DNA of 64,000 nucleotides from Bacteroidota bacterium (GTDB lineage Bacteria > Bacteroidota > Bacteroidia > Chitinophagales > Chitinophagaceae), in assembly GCA_013286305.1 (NCBI GenBank), contig JABDFW010000004.1, positions 36,270 through 100,269 on the forward strand, in the 5' to 3' direction. The translations under genes and the position numbers were made by a program. Below are positions 19,322 to 30,157 of this stretch, piece after piece. Each line of letters opens with the position of its first letter. Position 1 is the stretch's first letter. The notes below the pieces were generated by a model, which was not told the DNA's origin, did not search any database, and worked only from the letters and a program-made list of their open reading frames with translations.

Positions 19322-19633
19322 TTAACTGTCTCTTTTTTTTACTATTAACTCTTTATACCGCTGTTCATTTGCCTCCCATTTGTATCTTTTGTAAAAAATT
19401 CCGGTAAAAACGGCAATTGCTGCAATAGCTATTAAAAGTATATATGGGCTTGACTGGGCATAGGCAACCATATTAGCCCTTTGGTACCATCCCGACTCCA
19501 GCATAATAACTATTCCTATACCCAATAATAAGCCAAAAGGTAACCCAAAAAAAATCTGCCTGAATATGTTTTTTTCCCTTTCCCTGTTTTGTGCCCAGTA
19601 GTCAAGGAACTTGTTTTCTTCCGGTGAAAGCAT
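19322..19633 (-). CDS. Small two-TM membrane protein
   Basis: 103 residues. A charged N-terminus (SPEENKFLDYWAQNREREKN) precedes two TM segments (about residues 27-46 and 63-82) and a Lys/Arg/Glu-rich cytoplasmic tail (YKRYKWEANEQRYKELIVKK). I recognise no family. It lies 62 bases upstream of the FKBP lipoprotein gene on the same strand and is divergent from the HU-CCDC81 gene. Confidence 0.65.
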   Translation of the reverse strand: MLSPEENKFLDYWAQNREREKNIFRQIFFGLPFGLLLGIGIVIMLESGWYQRANMVAYAQSSPYILLIAIAAIAVFTGIFYKRYKWEANEQRYKELIVKKRDS

Positions 19634-19725
19634 TTTTAGAAGGGATTATTAATTTATAAACGTTATTTATAAAAATTTATGCAGCATTTAGCTTTAATTA
19701 CTACTTTTCGTGTCAAATTACAAAA

Positions 19726-20592
19726 GTGAGTAAATACGATCAATACCTTAAAGAATTTTTGCTAAAGAATCGTGAATTATCTGTTGAGAAAATTGGAACC
19801 TTCGTATTAACTAACCCCGGCGCAGATGAAAAAGTGATACATCCCCAGTTTATAGGTTTTCAATTTAACAGGAAGGCTGAGACCGATGAAGCGTTAATAG
19901 ATTTTATTGTTGCCGAAACCGGCAAAAGCAAAACTTTAATAAGTTCAGACCTGGGTTCGCTTTTTGAAGATATACGGCAATATGCTAATCTTGGTAAAGT
20001 ATATTCTTTCGCAAACCTCGGTATGATCTCATTAAACAGGCTGGGCGAATACGAATTTGTTGCAGGCCATGGCAATATTTCAGTTTCTGATGCGGGGCCT
20101 GGTACTAAAGTGGTAACTGAGGGAAGCAGCAAACAGCAGGCAAGCCGCAATGTAGTGATATTTATAGCGTTTTTAATTGTTATACTTATTGCCGGGGCAT
20201 TAGGATGGGGTATTTATAAATATATTGGACAGAAAAAAACCGATACTGTGCAGGCCGACACGCCGGCAAATAAAATTGATACCAATGCTGTACAAAACAA
20301 GCCTGATACTGCAGCAATAACGCAAAAACAGCCGGCAACCATAAAAGGCATGCCAACAGACAGCAGTTATTTTAAATTTATTTTTGAAACAACCGAAAAC
20401 AGGGCCAGGGCTTACAGGCGGTTTGATACGCTGAGAAGTTACAAAGACCCTGTAAAGATAGACAGCATAAAAAGCGATTCCAGCATGATCTACCACCTGT
20501 ATATCGGGGCAAAGATAGCAGTGCGCGACACTGCATATGTAAGAGATTCCATCCAAAAATATTTTCAGCGTACCATAAAAATTGAACATTAA
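19726..20592 (+). CDS. CCDC81-type prokaryotic HU domain protein with TM and SPOR-like tail
   Basis: 288 residues, starting at GTG. Residues 1-130 match the pattern of the paired HU-CCDC81 domains of Bacteroidota (KYDQYLKEFLLKNRELSVEK, then IGTFVLTNPG; later YANLGKVYSFANLGMISLNR). A single TM follows (about 145-167, VVIFIAFLIVILIAGALGWG), then a Thr/Lys/Asp/Gln-rich linker, then about 75 residues (YFKFIFETTENRARAYRRFD ... YHLYIGAKIAV) that look like a SPOR-type peptidoglycan-binding fold. The layout is a cytoplasmic HU-like part tied to a periplasmic wall-binding part. The role is unknown; a cell-envelope or division-site function is inference. Confidence 0.75.
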   Translation: MSKYDQYLKEFLLKNRELSVEKIGTFVLTNPGADEKVIHPQFIGFQFNRKAETDEALIDFIVAETGKSKTLISSDLGSLFEDIRQYANLGKVYSFANLGMISLNRLGEYEFVAGHGNISVSDAGPGTKVVTEGSSKQQASRNVVIFIAFLIVILIAGALGWGIYKYIGQKKTDTVQADTPANKIDTNAVQNKPDTAAITQKQPATIKGMPTDSSYFKFIFETTENRARAYRRFDTLRSYKDPVKIDSIKSDSSMIYHLYIGAKIAVRDTAYVRDSIQKYFQRTIKIEH

Positions 20593-20622
20593 TTTCTTGG
20601 GTACTAACCAAAACCACGCCGT

Positions 20623-21333
20623 ATGAAAGTTGCCACTGCCCTTATTATAACCTTTTTTTGGGTTATTTTATTTGTTGATTGCATTTTAATATTAAATCAA
20701 TATAACGAGTACCGGGTTTATACAAAACCCCTGCTTGTGCCATTGCTGTATATTTTAATGGCGGTTCAAACAGTTAATACAACCCACAGGAGATCAAAAT
20801 TTTTTATCGGGATCGCCTTATTGGGTTGTTTTGCGGGGGACCTGTTTCTTTTAAAGGGAGATCAATATTCTTATTTTGTTGCCGGGCTTACCAGTTTTTT
20901 AGTGGCACATATTTTTTTCAGTATCTTTTTTTACAGGCTAAAGCCATTTACCAGAAAAAGAACTGCGTTTATAGTAATCATATCCTGTTTAACCGTTGGT
21001 TATTTTGTTTTGTTTTTAACAGCGATGTGGACAAAAATCCAGGATCAAAACCTGGCTTTGCCTATAATGATCTATTCACCCGTTATAGGTTTTATGGCCC
21101 TTACAGCTATATATACTATTACGGGCAGAAGAGTACGAAGGCTGGCTATGCGGAATTTTATTCCGGGAGCTATCCTGTTTGTTATTTCAGATTCGCTGTT
21201 AGCCATAAGCAAATTATACAGCGCTTTTTTAAAAGATGATATAATGCTGCTGCTAAATATACTGGTAATGGTAACCTATGGCCTGGCTGTGTTTCTTATT
21301 GTTACAGGCGCTACCCGTTTTATAAAACGATAA
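20623..21333 (+). CDS. YhhN/TMEM86-family membrane protein (lysoplasmalogenase-like)
   Basis: 236 residues, about eight TM segments. The family pattern is clear: YTKPLLVPLLYILMA in the second TM, GLLALLGD-type loop here as GIALLGCFAGDLFLLKGDQ, FVAGLTSFLVAHIFFSIFFY, and the late ISDSLLAISKLY. The paired Asp residues (GD near residue 68 and SD near residue 190) are those conserved in YhhN. Eukaryotic TMEM86B hydrolyses lysoplasmalogen; the bacterial activity is often unproven. It starts 30 bases after the HU-CCDC81 gene and could be co-transcribed. Confidence 0.8.
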   Translation: MKVATALIITFFWVILFVDCILILNQYNEYRVYTKPLLVPLLYILMAVQTVNTTHRRSKFFIGIALLGCFAGDLFLLKGDQYSYFVAGLTSFLVAHIFFSIFFYRLKPFTRKRTAFIVIISCLTVGYFVLFLTAMWTKIQDQNLALPIMIYSPVIGFMALTAIYTITGRRVRRLAMRNFIPGAILFVISDSLLAISKLYSAFLKDDIMLLLNILVMVTYGLAVFLIVTGATRFIKR

Positions 21334-21374
21334 TTGTTACTACCAAAGGAGTTCGGGGTAAGGAATGCCGCAAC

Positions 21375-21463
21375 CAATCCTGAAAGGATTGAATTTTAAT
21401 AGCCCCGTATGAAATACGGGGTGAATAATAAAAAAGTGCGGTAAACCCGCCGCGGCGGGGTTT
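21375..21463. repeat. Cluster of palindromic hairpins between yhhN and groEL
   Basis: CAATCCT/AGGATTG with GAA loop (21375-21391), CCCCGTAT/ATACGGGG with GAA loop (21403-21421), and a near-palindrome AAACCCGCC...GCGGGGTTT (21443-21463). The core of the last, ACCCGCCGCGGCGGG, recurs at 30943. The remaining parts of the 305-base gap (21334-21638) hold a CCCTTCAGGG-like dyad and the groEL terminator; the open frame there is built from the repeats and I do not call it a gene. Confidence 0.65.
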
Positions 21464-21570
21464 AATATTTTATGCCAACAGGCAGGTTGACCCCCTTCAG
21501 GGATACAACAATTATAACATTTATAATTTATTTCTTCTTTTCTTGTTCCGAACTTCTTTACAGCCAATAA

Positions 21571-21608
21571 AAAAAGTTCCCGCTAAAATAAATTAACGGA
21601 AACTTTTT
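21571..21608 (-). terminator. Intrinsic terminator after groEL
   Basis: AAAAAGTTCCCG (21571-21582) pairs with CGGAAACTTTTT (21597-21608) with one wobble, and the minus strand continues into U-rich DNA after the groEL stop at 21639. Confidence 0.7.
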
Positions 21609-21638
21609 TATTTTAAGCCTCAACAGGCAATATACTTA

Positions 21639-23300
<1,662 letters not shown>

Positions 23301-23339
23301 TTAGAATTTGAAAACCCGTTGTTAACACAATGGAAATCC

Positions 23340-23642
23340 TTACTTGGTTTTCATTAAAATGTCGGATGCCCGCATGATCAAATAATCCTCACCTTCAATA
23401 GTTATCTCAGTGCCTGCGTACTTGCCATAAAGCACGGTATCGCCTATTTGTTGCTTAAGAGGAATGAGATTACCCGTTTGTTCTGCGTATTTGCCCGGGC
23501 CTACAGCAACAACGGTTCCCTTTTGGGGTTTTTCTTTTGCTGTGTCAGGGATGATTATACCACCCTTGGTTTTTTCTTCAGCGGGAGCTGGTTTAATAAG
23601 AACTCTATCATCATAAAGTTCACAATTTACCTGATTTGCCAT
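23340..23642 (-). CDS. groES: 10 kDa co-chaperonin GroES
   Basis: 100 residues. The mobile loop is [20 protein letters not shown] and the strand [20 protein letters not shown] is typical, ending [13 protein letters not shown]. It lies upstream of groEL on the same strand, forming the usual groES-groEL operon. Confidence 0.97.
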   Translation of the reverse strand: MANQVNCELYDDRVLIKPAPAEEKTKGGIIIPDTAKEKPQKGTVVAVGPGKYAEQTGNLIPLKQQIGDTVLYGKYAGTEITIEGEDYLIMRASDILMKTK

Positions 23643-23969
23643 AATGTGTATTGATTTTTTAGATAATGAACAGTTGAGTTTAACAACCGTGTGGTTAACT
23701 ATTTCTGTGCCATAGGTTTAAAAAAAGCCAAAATTTCATTTTTATGCCTTTCAAAAATACCGGTAAGCATCGTTTGGCAGGCATTAAAAGGGGCACAAAG
23801 GAAAGGTTTTACAGCAGAGTGACAAAATTTCATTCTAAAATTGGCAGAAAATTGTGGTTGTGATGCTGGATCAAATATTAGTTGAGGAGAATAAGGGATC
23901 CTGAAAAGTTTCCTTTCCAGGTTATATTTTATTTATCTTACCGGTAATTTTCCCGCCAAAATTAATACG
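23643..23969. other. Intergenic region holding the groES-groEL promoter
   Basis: This 327-base gap between divergent genes (groES on minus, CPBP protein on plus) contains no gene I can support. I looked for a CIRCE element (TTAGCACTC with its inverted copy) and found none. A weak dyad TTAACAACC...GGTTAA lies near 23681-23700, 40 to 60 bases upstream of groES; I do not assign it. Confidence 0.5.
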
Positions 23970-24794
23970 ATGAAGGTTCTTATAAGGCACTATCCCGCTA
24001 TTGCCTATTTTGTAATCACATATATTATATCATGGTCAGGCGCTTTTATATTGGTTGCCCCAAAATTATTGCACGGCGTACCAATAGGTAAAATGGATGG
24101 TATTATCATGTTCCCCATAATGCTTGCAGGCCCATTTTTCACAGGCATCATTTTAAACTATACGCTGGATGGCAAGGCAGGCCTTCGCGGGCTTTTTTCA
24201 AAAATGGGACGGGGCGGGGTTGGTTTTCGCTGGTATGCCCCTTTGCTTATACCCCCGGTTGTAATTATAGCTGTACTCTTATTCCTTTCAGCTTTTTTCT
24301 CACCCCATTTTGCACCTAACTTTTTCCTGCTGAGCATTTTATTTGGTATTCCCGCAGGTTTTTTTGAAGAAACCGGCTGGATGGGCTTTGCTTTCCCCAG
24401 GCTTAATTTGCGATACAGCGCCTTTAAAGCAAGCGTTATTTTGGGTATCTTTTGGGGTTTATGGCATTTACCGGTGATTGACTTTTTAGGCGCTGCCAGC
24501 CCGCATGGCGCATATTTAGTGCCTTTTTCCCTTTCTTTTATTGTATTAATGACCGCTATGCGTGTTTTAATTGCCTGGATATACACCAATACCAAAAGCA
24601 TATTGCTGTGCCAGTTAATGCATGCCAGTTCAACCGGGTTCCTTGTTATGTTTGGGCCGCCGCATGTAAGCCCGGCACAGGAAACCTTATGGTATGCAGT
24701 TTATGCAGCCGCTTTATGGGCCATTGTATTGGTTATTAAAAAAATATATGGCCCCGGGCTGTATATTAAGCTGGTTAAAAAGGTACCGGCATGA
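23970..24794 (+). CDS. CPBP-family intramembrane protease homologue
   Basis: 274 residues, seven to eight TM segments. It has the CPBP motifs: FFEETGWMGFAFPRL (near residue 130, usually EExxxR; here the Arg position is Met), the second motif FWGLWHLPVI (near 157) and the third with N-terminal His (LLCQLMHASSTGF near 208-220). The family (CAAX prenyl protease/bacteriocin-processing) acts within the membrane. The Arg to Met change is also seen in related proteins, so activity is not excluded. A bidirectional terminator separates it from the convergent S74 gene. Confidence 0.8.
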   Translation: MKVLIRHYPAIAYFVITYIISWSGAFILVAPKLLHGVPIGKMDGIIMFPIMLAGPFFTGIILNYTLDGKAGLRGLFSKMGRGGVGFRWYAPLLIPPVVIIAVLLFLSAFFSPHFAPNFFLLSILFGIPAGFFEETGWMGFAFPRLNLRYSAFKASVILGIFWGLWHLPVIDFLGAASPHGAYLVPFSLSFIVLMTAMRVLIAWIYTNTKSILLCQLMHASSTGFLVMFGPPHVSPAQETLWYAVYAAALWAIVLVIKKIYGPGLYIKLVKKVPA

Positions 24795-24823
24795 ACGCTA
24801 AAGCGGGTGATGAAAATGATCAT

Positions 24824-24858
24824 AAAAAACCGTCCCGCTTTAACAGGACGGTTTTTTT
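24824..24858. terminator. Bidirectional intrinsic terminator
   Basis: AAAAAACCGTCC (24824-24835) and GGACGGTTTTTT (24846-24857) form a perfect 12-bp stem with U runs on both strands, between the convergent CPBP gene and S74 adhesin gene. Confidence 0.85.
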
Positions 24859-24873
24859 GTAAAGCCTGGAAGA

Positions 24874-27800
24874 TCATCTCGTTAACACCATTTGTTTAGA
24901 GGCAACTTTTTTGCCGTCAACTATCAGGGTATAAAAATAATTGCCGCTGGCAAGTTCGCCGCCATAAATGGTGGTTTGCCCGGTACCCTTGCTGCTTAAG
25001 GAGTAATATTTTAATACCTGCCCGCTAACATTGGTTACCATCATTTGCGCGTTTTGCGCGGTTGAAGGAATATAGTAGCGGATGATTGTATTATTGTTAA
25101 ATGGGTTTGGCGCGTTTTGTTCCAGTTTTGCAGCGTCGCCCGTAACAACCGATTGCGGGTTTACCAATGCAGACTGATTTGCATTAAAGCAACATGCTTC
25201 CTGTGCAGTTTTTAGTTCCCCTAACTGGCTTCTTAAGTCAGACAGTTGTGAAAGCACATCTTTTAAAGTTGATTTAAGTGTGGTGTTATCTGTTTTAAGC
25301 GATGCAACATCCGATTTTAAAGCACTGTTATCCGTTTTAAGCGAATCATTTTGGGTAGATAGCTCCTGAACCGCTTTTACCAGGGGAACAACAAATTCTG
25401 AGTAACGCAAACCGTAAAAATCGTTGTTGTTCTTTGGCGCGTCCACTCCATCAAAATCATACCCCATGTCGTTGGCTGTTTTTTCCACTTCCTGGGCAAC
25501 AAACCCTGTTGATACAATTTTTTCCTGGGCGGCGATAGATGCCTGATCTTGTCCGGCAGGTAGCGTGCCTGCACCGGCACTTTTTAAGCTGCCTTGCTGG
25601 CTGGCAGTTTGAGGCGTATTTTGTTTTAAGTAATTATTTATGCCGGTAACATCAATATTAAAGGTAACAGGGCGTAGTTTTTTAATAAAAGCAAGGCCTG
25701 GTACATTTTCCTTAATATTCTTTTTAAAGCGGCCATCACTAAGGTTTGTCCATGCTTTAAAACCCCCTATGCTTGTTATACTGGTGTTGCCAATACGAAC
25801 CTGGTTGCTGGCTGTACCTAATGCGCCTGCACCTATTACAGTGGTGTTTGAATAGTTAGCGCCATTAAAGGTGGCATCACTGCCCAAAGCAGTATTATTT
25901 GAACCTGTTGAGTTTGCTGCCAGTGCTGCTTCTCCCACAGCCGTGTTAGAAGAACCTGTTGTGTTACTGCCAAGCGCGCCTGCACCAAATGCAGCATTGT
26001 AGCCTCCTGAATTATTAAATTCAAGCGCTGAAATACCGGTTGCGGTATTGTTTAATCCCGTTAAGTTGTCAAACATAGCCTCGTAACCGGTAGCAGTATT
26101 ACCGTACCCGGTGGTGTTTTTTATCATTGCTTCGTATCCAACGGCAACATCGGAGTTGCCTGTTGTGTTTGCGTACATAGTTTTTGACCCCACCGCAGTA
26201 TTGTAAACACCGCCCGCCTGGTTGCTTATCATAGACGAATCGCCTATTGCCACAAGATTGCTTGCAGTTGTGCTATTAAGCAACGCACTAATGCCTATGG
26301 CCACATTGCTGAAGCCGCTGGTATTGTCGGCTAAGGCAAGGTAGCCCTGGGCAACATTGTTTGAACCGGTTGAGTTGTTATACATCGACCAGAAGCCAAC
26401 AGAAGTGTTATACGCACCGGTTGTGTTGTTATACAAAGCCTTTGAGCCAATACCTGTATTGGCACCTGCGCCGCCGCTGGAATGGTACATGGCAGAGTCG
26501 CCAACAGCTACCATGTTGTTCAGCGTATTGTTTTGGTACAATGCGGAAATACCTACGCCAACGTTGCTGTAGCCGGTAGTATTACTGCCTAACGCGCTAA
26601 CACCAAACGCTGTATTACTGTTGCCGGTTACATTTGAATACAGTGCGGCGTAACCGGTTGCGGTGTTATTAAAGCCCGTAGTATTGGTATATAATGTCTT
26701 AGAACCTAATGCAGTATTGTAGCCGTAACCGCCGATTGTGTTATACATTGCCGAATCGCCTACTGCAACAAGATTACTTATTGCTGTATTGCTGTACAAT
26801 GCATAAATACCCATAGCTACATTGGAAGTGCCTGTGAGGTTACTTTGAAGTGCAGAAGTACCTATTGCCACATTATTGCTGCCGGTTGTGTTTGCTAAAA
26901 GCGCCTGTGACCCCGCAGCTATATTGAAATTGCCCGAAGTATTTTGGCTAAGTGCATATGCACCTGTGCCTGTGTTCCAATTGCCGGTTGTGTTAGCAGG
27001 AAGGCTTTTAAACCCGGTGGCTGTATTACCCCAGCCAACATTATTCAGGTAAAGGCTTTGATAACCAGTAGCCGTATTAGCATAACCCAGGGTATTGCCA
27101 AACAGCGCCTTTGAGCCAACTGCAGTGTTGTTTTGTGCCTGGAATGGATAAGAAGCACCGGAGCCGTTGTTATATAACGCTGAGTCGCCTATGGCAACCA
27201 AGTTACTTACAGCCGTGTTGAGGTATAATGCGTTAATACCCATTGCAACATTTGAAAAGCCGGTTGAATTGCTATACAAGGCGTATGAACCATTAGCAGT
27301 ATTATTAGCGCCTGTTGTGTTAAAATACATGGCCCTGGCTCCATTCGATGTATTATAACTTCCTGTTGTGTTTGAATTAAGGGTGCTTCCGCCGGTGGCC
27401 GTATTGTCTATGCCTGTTGAATTGGCATAGAGCGCCCTGAAACCATTGCCCGTATTTTGACTTCCTATGTTTAGATAAAGGGCATAAGAACCATTTGCTG
27501 TATTTTGAGAGCCTGTTTTATTAGTGTACAGCGCCCTGAAACCGCTGGCAGTATTATCACCACCTGCGGTATTTGAAAATAAAGCTTTTGAACCCAGGGC
27601 TGTGTTGTTTGATATCCTGGAATCGCCATAACCGCCGTTTTCGTTAAATAAGGCAGAATCACCCACAGCTACAATATTGTGCCCGTTTGTATTTGAATAT
27701 AATGCTTTTATGCCAATGGCCACGTTGGAATAGCCTGTTGTGTTTGAAACAAGTGCCTGGCTGCCAAAAGCACTGTTATAGTTTCCACTATTTACATTTA

Positions 27801-28518
27801 AACCCTGGTAACCTAAACTGGTATTACCTATAGTGCTGTCATAATCAACATAACCCGCTTTGGTACTGTTTACTTTAAACATCAGCGCCTGGGCATCGGT
27901 AGTACCAATAAAATTTGTGCCGGCAACGGTACCGCTGTTACCTGTGAGCGACCATCCTGTACCTGTAGTAAGTGATTCCCATACAGCACCGTTATATCCC
28001 TGGAAATCCGTTCCCGTCCATCGTATCATGCCTGCCTGCGGTGCACCTCCATAATTACCTAATTGTGCCGTGCCTAAATACCCTATGCCTGTTACATATA
28101 GGTTGCGCCACGTAAAGCCGCTTGCACCAAGGTCAACACTGTTATCAACCCCGGGCTGTACCGTTACATTCACTTTTGTAGGGGCCATAAGATTTGACAG
28201 TGTAGCTGTTGCTAAACCGCCTCTTACGCCTGTCCATGTTGCACCTGTGTAATAATAAAAGCCTGCTGCACCGTCGGTTTCATAAATAAGCAAACCCGTT
28301 GCGGGGGCAGCTATGGCATTGCGTTGGGCGGTGGTCATGCGCGGTACCAGCATGCCCTGTGTAGTTGAAGTAATATCCAGTGCCGACGAGGCATTGGGGC
28401 TAAGCGTGCCTATGCCCGCACTGCCACTGGCAGGGAAGGTATTTTGGGCATTCGCCAGCATATTATATGTTACCGCGAATAAAAAAAACGCAGCGATCCG
28501 CGTAAAATTTTTTCTCAT
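24874..28518 (-). CDS. Giant secreted head-repeat protein with S74 chaperone and T9SS sorting domain
   Basis: 1214 residues. Residues 1-24 are a signal peptide. Residues about 25-200 are a stalk typical of these proteins (GIGTLSPNASSALDI, LLIYETDGAAGFYYYTGATW). Residues about 215-905 are YadA-like head repeats of about 14 residues (NTATGYxALYxNTTG), grouped into larger units each containing a NLVAIGDSA motif (five copies). Near residue 925 is the peptidase S74 intramolecular chaperone start, S-D-G-R-F-K, with the Ser and Lys of the family dyad. Residues about 1040-1105 are coiled coil, and the last 75 are a T9SS type A sorting domain (NAPNPFNNNTIIRYYIP ... KQMVLTR). It probably trimerises at the cell surface. 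S74 cleavage would separate the head from the sorted chaperone part. Confidence 0.85.
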   Translation of the reverse strand: MRKNFTRIAAFFLFAVTYNMLANAQNTFPASGSAGIGTLSPNASSALDITSTTQGMLVPRMTTAQRNAIAAPATGLLIYETDGAAGFYYYTGATWTGVRGGLATATLSNLMAPTKVNVTVQPGVDNSVDLGASGFTWRNLYVTGIGYLGTAQLGNYGGAPQAGMIRWTGTDFQGYNGAVWESLTTGTGWSLTGNSGTVAGTNFIGTTDAQALMFKVNSTKAGYVDYDSTIGNTSLGYQGLNVNSGNYNSAFGSQALVSNTTGYSNVAIGIKALYSNTNGHNIVAVGDSALFNENGGYGDSRISNNTALGSKALFSNTAGGDNTASGFRALYTNKTGSQNTANGSYALYLNIGSQNTGNGFRALYANSTGIDNTATGGSTLNSNTTGSYNTSNGARAMYFNTTGANNTANGSYALYSNSTGFSNVAMGINALYLNTAVSNLVAIGDSALYNNGSGASYPFQAQNNTAVGSKALFGNTLGYANTATGYQSLYLNNVGWGNTATGFKSLPANTTGNWNTGTGAYALSQNTSGNFNIAAGSQALLANTTGSNNVAIGTSALQSNLTGTSNVAMGIYALYSNTAISNLVAVGDSAMYNTIGGYGYNTALGSKTLYTNTTGFNNTATGYAALYSNVTGNSNTAFGVSALGSNTTGYSNVGVGISALYQNNTLNNMVAVGDSAMYHSSGGAGANTGIGSKALYNNTTGAYNTSVGFWSMYNNSTGSNNVAQGYLALADNTSGFSNVAIGISALLNSTTASNLVAIGDSSMISNQAGGVYNTAVGSKTMYANTTGNSDVAVGYEAMIKNTTGYGNTATGYEAMFDNLTGLNNTATGISALEFNNSGGYNAAFGAGALGSNTTGSSNTAVGEAALAANSTGSNNTALGSDATFNGANYSNTTVIGAGALGTASNQVRIGNTSITSIGGFKAWTNLSDGRFKKNIKENVPGLAFIKKLRPVTFNIDVTGINNYLKQNTPQTASQQGSLKSAGAGTLPAGQDQASIAAQEKIVSTGFVAQEVEKTANDMGYDFDGVDAPKNNNDFYGLRYSEFVVPLVKAVQELSTQNDSLKTDNSALKSDVASLKTDNTTLKSTLKDVLSQLSDLRSQLGELKTAQEACCFNANQSALVNPQSVVTGDAAKLEQNAPNPFNNNTIIRYYIPSTAQNAQMMVTNVSGQVLKYYSLSSKGTGQTTIYGGELASGNYFYTLIVDGKKVASKQMVLTR

Positions 28519-28680
28519 AAAACTTGTTTATTTGGTGCACAAGGTTGATTTAAATAACAGGGTGTGCAATACCGAAAACAGGTGATACAGCAAGATACCT
28601 GCATGGCGATGCTGCGTTTTATGAAGAAAAACTGTTTGCTGTTTTATATATTTTGACGGAGGAGGTGATCTAATACAATA

Positions 28681-28704
28681 AAAAACCCGCCTGTAAAGGC
28701 GGGC
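28681..28704 (-). terminator. Intrinsic terminator after the barrel-protein gene
   Basis: CCCGCC (28686-28691) pairs with GGCGGG (28698-28703), and on the minus strand a U run follows (complement of 28677-28685). It lies 31 bases after the stop at 28735. Confidence 0.75.
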
Positions 28705-28734
28705 TGGTATAGAACTAATTATGACAAAAAATAC

Positions 28735-29403
28735 TTAGAACAAAAATGTTATTCCCCCTGCTAAAATGTATTTGCCATAGCCGGCTTCAAGGTAAAATCC
28801 TGCTCCTCTTGATAAATTAAATCTCGCACCCAAAGAAGCCTGGTAAGCAAAAATCCCCGGGTCCTGTGGTTGGGCAACCTTATTTCCGTTAGCATCTTCA
28901 TAGTTTTGATTCCAGTTATTTACACCAATGGCGGTTCTTAAATAAGGAGATACACCATGGTTATAAGTTGGAAAGTAGCTTATAAGATCAAGCATTATAC
29001 TATAATTTTCAGAGTTGCCGGTAAAAGCGGGCGTACCACTATTGGAGTTGTTATTAAAATAAGGTACGGATACCTTATTGTACGTGCCCATAACGCCAAT
29101 ACTCATATAACGGCTGAACTGGTAATCAACCGCGCCGGATATTGGGCCTGTTTCTGTTACATTTCCTTTATACTGGCCGTAAAAATCTTGCAGGGCATAC
29201 CTGTCAAGGTTGGGAAAGCCGTACCCGATGCTAATATTAAGTGTCGGCTGAAAATTATCACGAACAACCCTGCGAACAGGAGGCGGGGGGGCGTAAGGCC
29301 GCACATAGCCTGGTACAACATAAATTCTGGTTCCATATTGGGCTTTGGCTTCAACAGCAGCAAAAAGCAGCAGTAAAGAAAGAATGGAAAAATATTTTTT
29401 CAT
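28735..29403 (-). CDS. Outer-membrane beta-barrel protein
   Basis: About 222 residues from the Met chosen here; a Met six residues upstream (29421) is possible, but this one begins a clean signal peptide (KKYFSILSLLLLFAAVEAKAQ). The mature part starts with a Pro/Arg-rich stretch (YVRPYAPPPPVRRVV) and continues as an eight-strand-like barrel (LNISIGYGFPNLD, GAVDYQFSRYMSIGVMGTYN, ASLGARFNLSRGAGFYLEAG, YILAGGITFLF). The terminal Phe is typical of BAM substrates. Its role is unknown. Confidence 0.75.
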   Translation of the reverse strand: MKKYFSILSLLLLFAAVEAKAQYGTRIYVVPGYVRPYAPPPPVRRVVRDNFQPTLNISIGYGFPNLDRYALQDFYGQYKGNVTETGPISGAVDYQFSRYMSIGVMGTYNKVSVPYFNNNSNSGTPAFTGNSENYSIMLDLISYFPTYNHGVSPYLRTAIGVNNWNQNYEDANGNKVAQPQDPGIFAYQASLGARFNLSRGAGFYLEAGYGKYILAGGITFLF

Positions 29404-29644
29404 AATAATTGCTTTTAGCATGAGATTGTTAATTCATCAAAAAGTTTAATGGATAATGCTAATTAACATTTTATATTATTTTTTGTGGAAGTATCAGGCA
29501 ATCAAACATTAAACAATATTGCCCGGGTATCGGGTGCGATAAAACTTTGCGGTATCTTCATTACAAATAAAAAATCTCCCCGAATTGTGTGATTTTTATT
29601 TCCTTTCTGCGAATAATGATAAAAAGAAATAGTAAAGCAGGTTA

Positions 29645-30154
29645 ATGAATAAGCAACAAGCCAACCCGGCATTTTTACAATTGATAGAGCAAAACAGGGG
29701 AATAATATTTAAAATATGTAATTCCTATTGTGCCAGTAAAAACGACAGGGAAGATCTGGCGCAGGAAATAATTTATCAGCTATGGAAATCGGGCAACAAC
29801 TTTGATGGCAACTATAAATTTACTACCTGGATGTACCGTATTGCTTTAAATGTAGCTATTTCATTTTACCGCAAAACGGCCAAAAACAGCGCAACTGTTT
29901 CTTTAAGCGAAGGCGATATAGATATTGAAGATAAAACCGGGGAGGGTTATGAAACGGAAGAAAATTTCCGCCTTCTACAGCAGGCAGTTAATGAACTGAA
30001 AGAACTAGACAGGGCATTAATGATACTTTATTTAGAAGCAAAAAGCTATAGGGAAATTGCTGAAGTAACAGGCCTTACCGAAACAAATGTGGCTACAAGA
30101 ATAAACCGTATTAAAGACAAACTGAAACAAAAACTTTTAACCGTAAATAAGTAA
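29645..30154 (+). CDS. ECF-type RNA polymerase sigma factor
   Basis: 169 residues with sigma-70 region 2 (NDREDLAQEIIYQLWKSGNN, then YKFTTWMYRIALNVAISFYR) and region 4 (LMILYLEAKSYREIAEVTGL, then TETNVATRINRIKDKLKQKL). The length is normal for an ECF factor. The next gene starts 3 bases after the stop and encodes a membrane protein, the position where an anti-sigma factor usually lies. The target promoters are unknown. Confidence 0.92.
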   Translation: MNKQQANPAFLQLIEQNRGIIFKICNSYCASKNDREDLAQEIIYQLWKSGNNFDGNYKFTTWMYRIALNVAISFYRKTAKNSATVSLSEGDIDIEDKTGEGYETEENFRLLQQAVNELKELDRALMILYLEAKSYREIAEVTGLTETNVATRINRIKDKLKQKLLTVNK

Positions 30155-30157
30155 AAA

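Noticed and set aside
21340..21567. Minus-strand 75-codon frame between yhhN and groEL
   Set aside because: It runs through the palindromic hairpins, and its composition follows them; no homology pattern is visible.
23643..23760. CIRCE operator upstream of groES
   Set aside because: The TTAGCACTC inverted repeat is absent; only a weak unrelated dyad is present.
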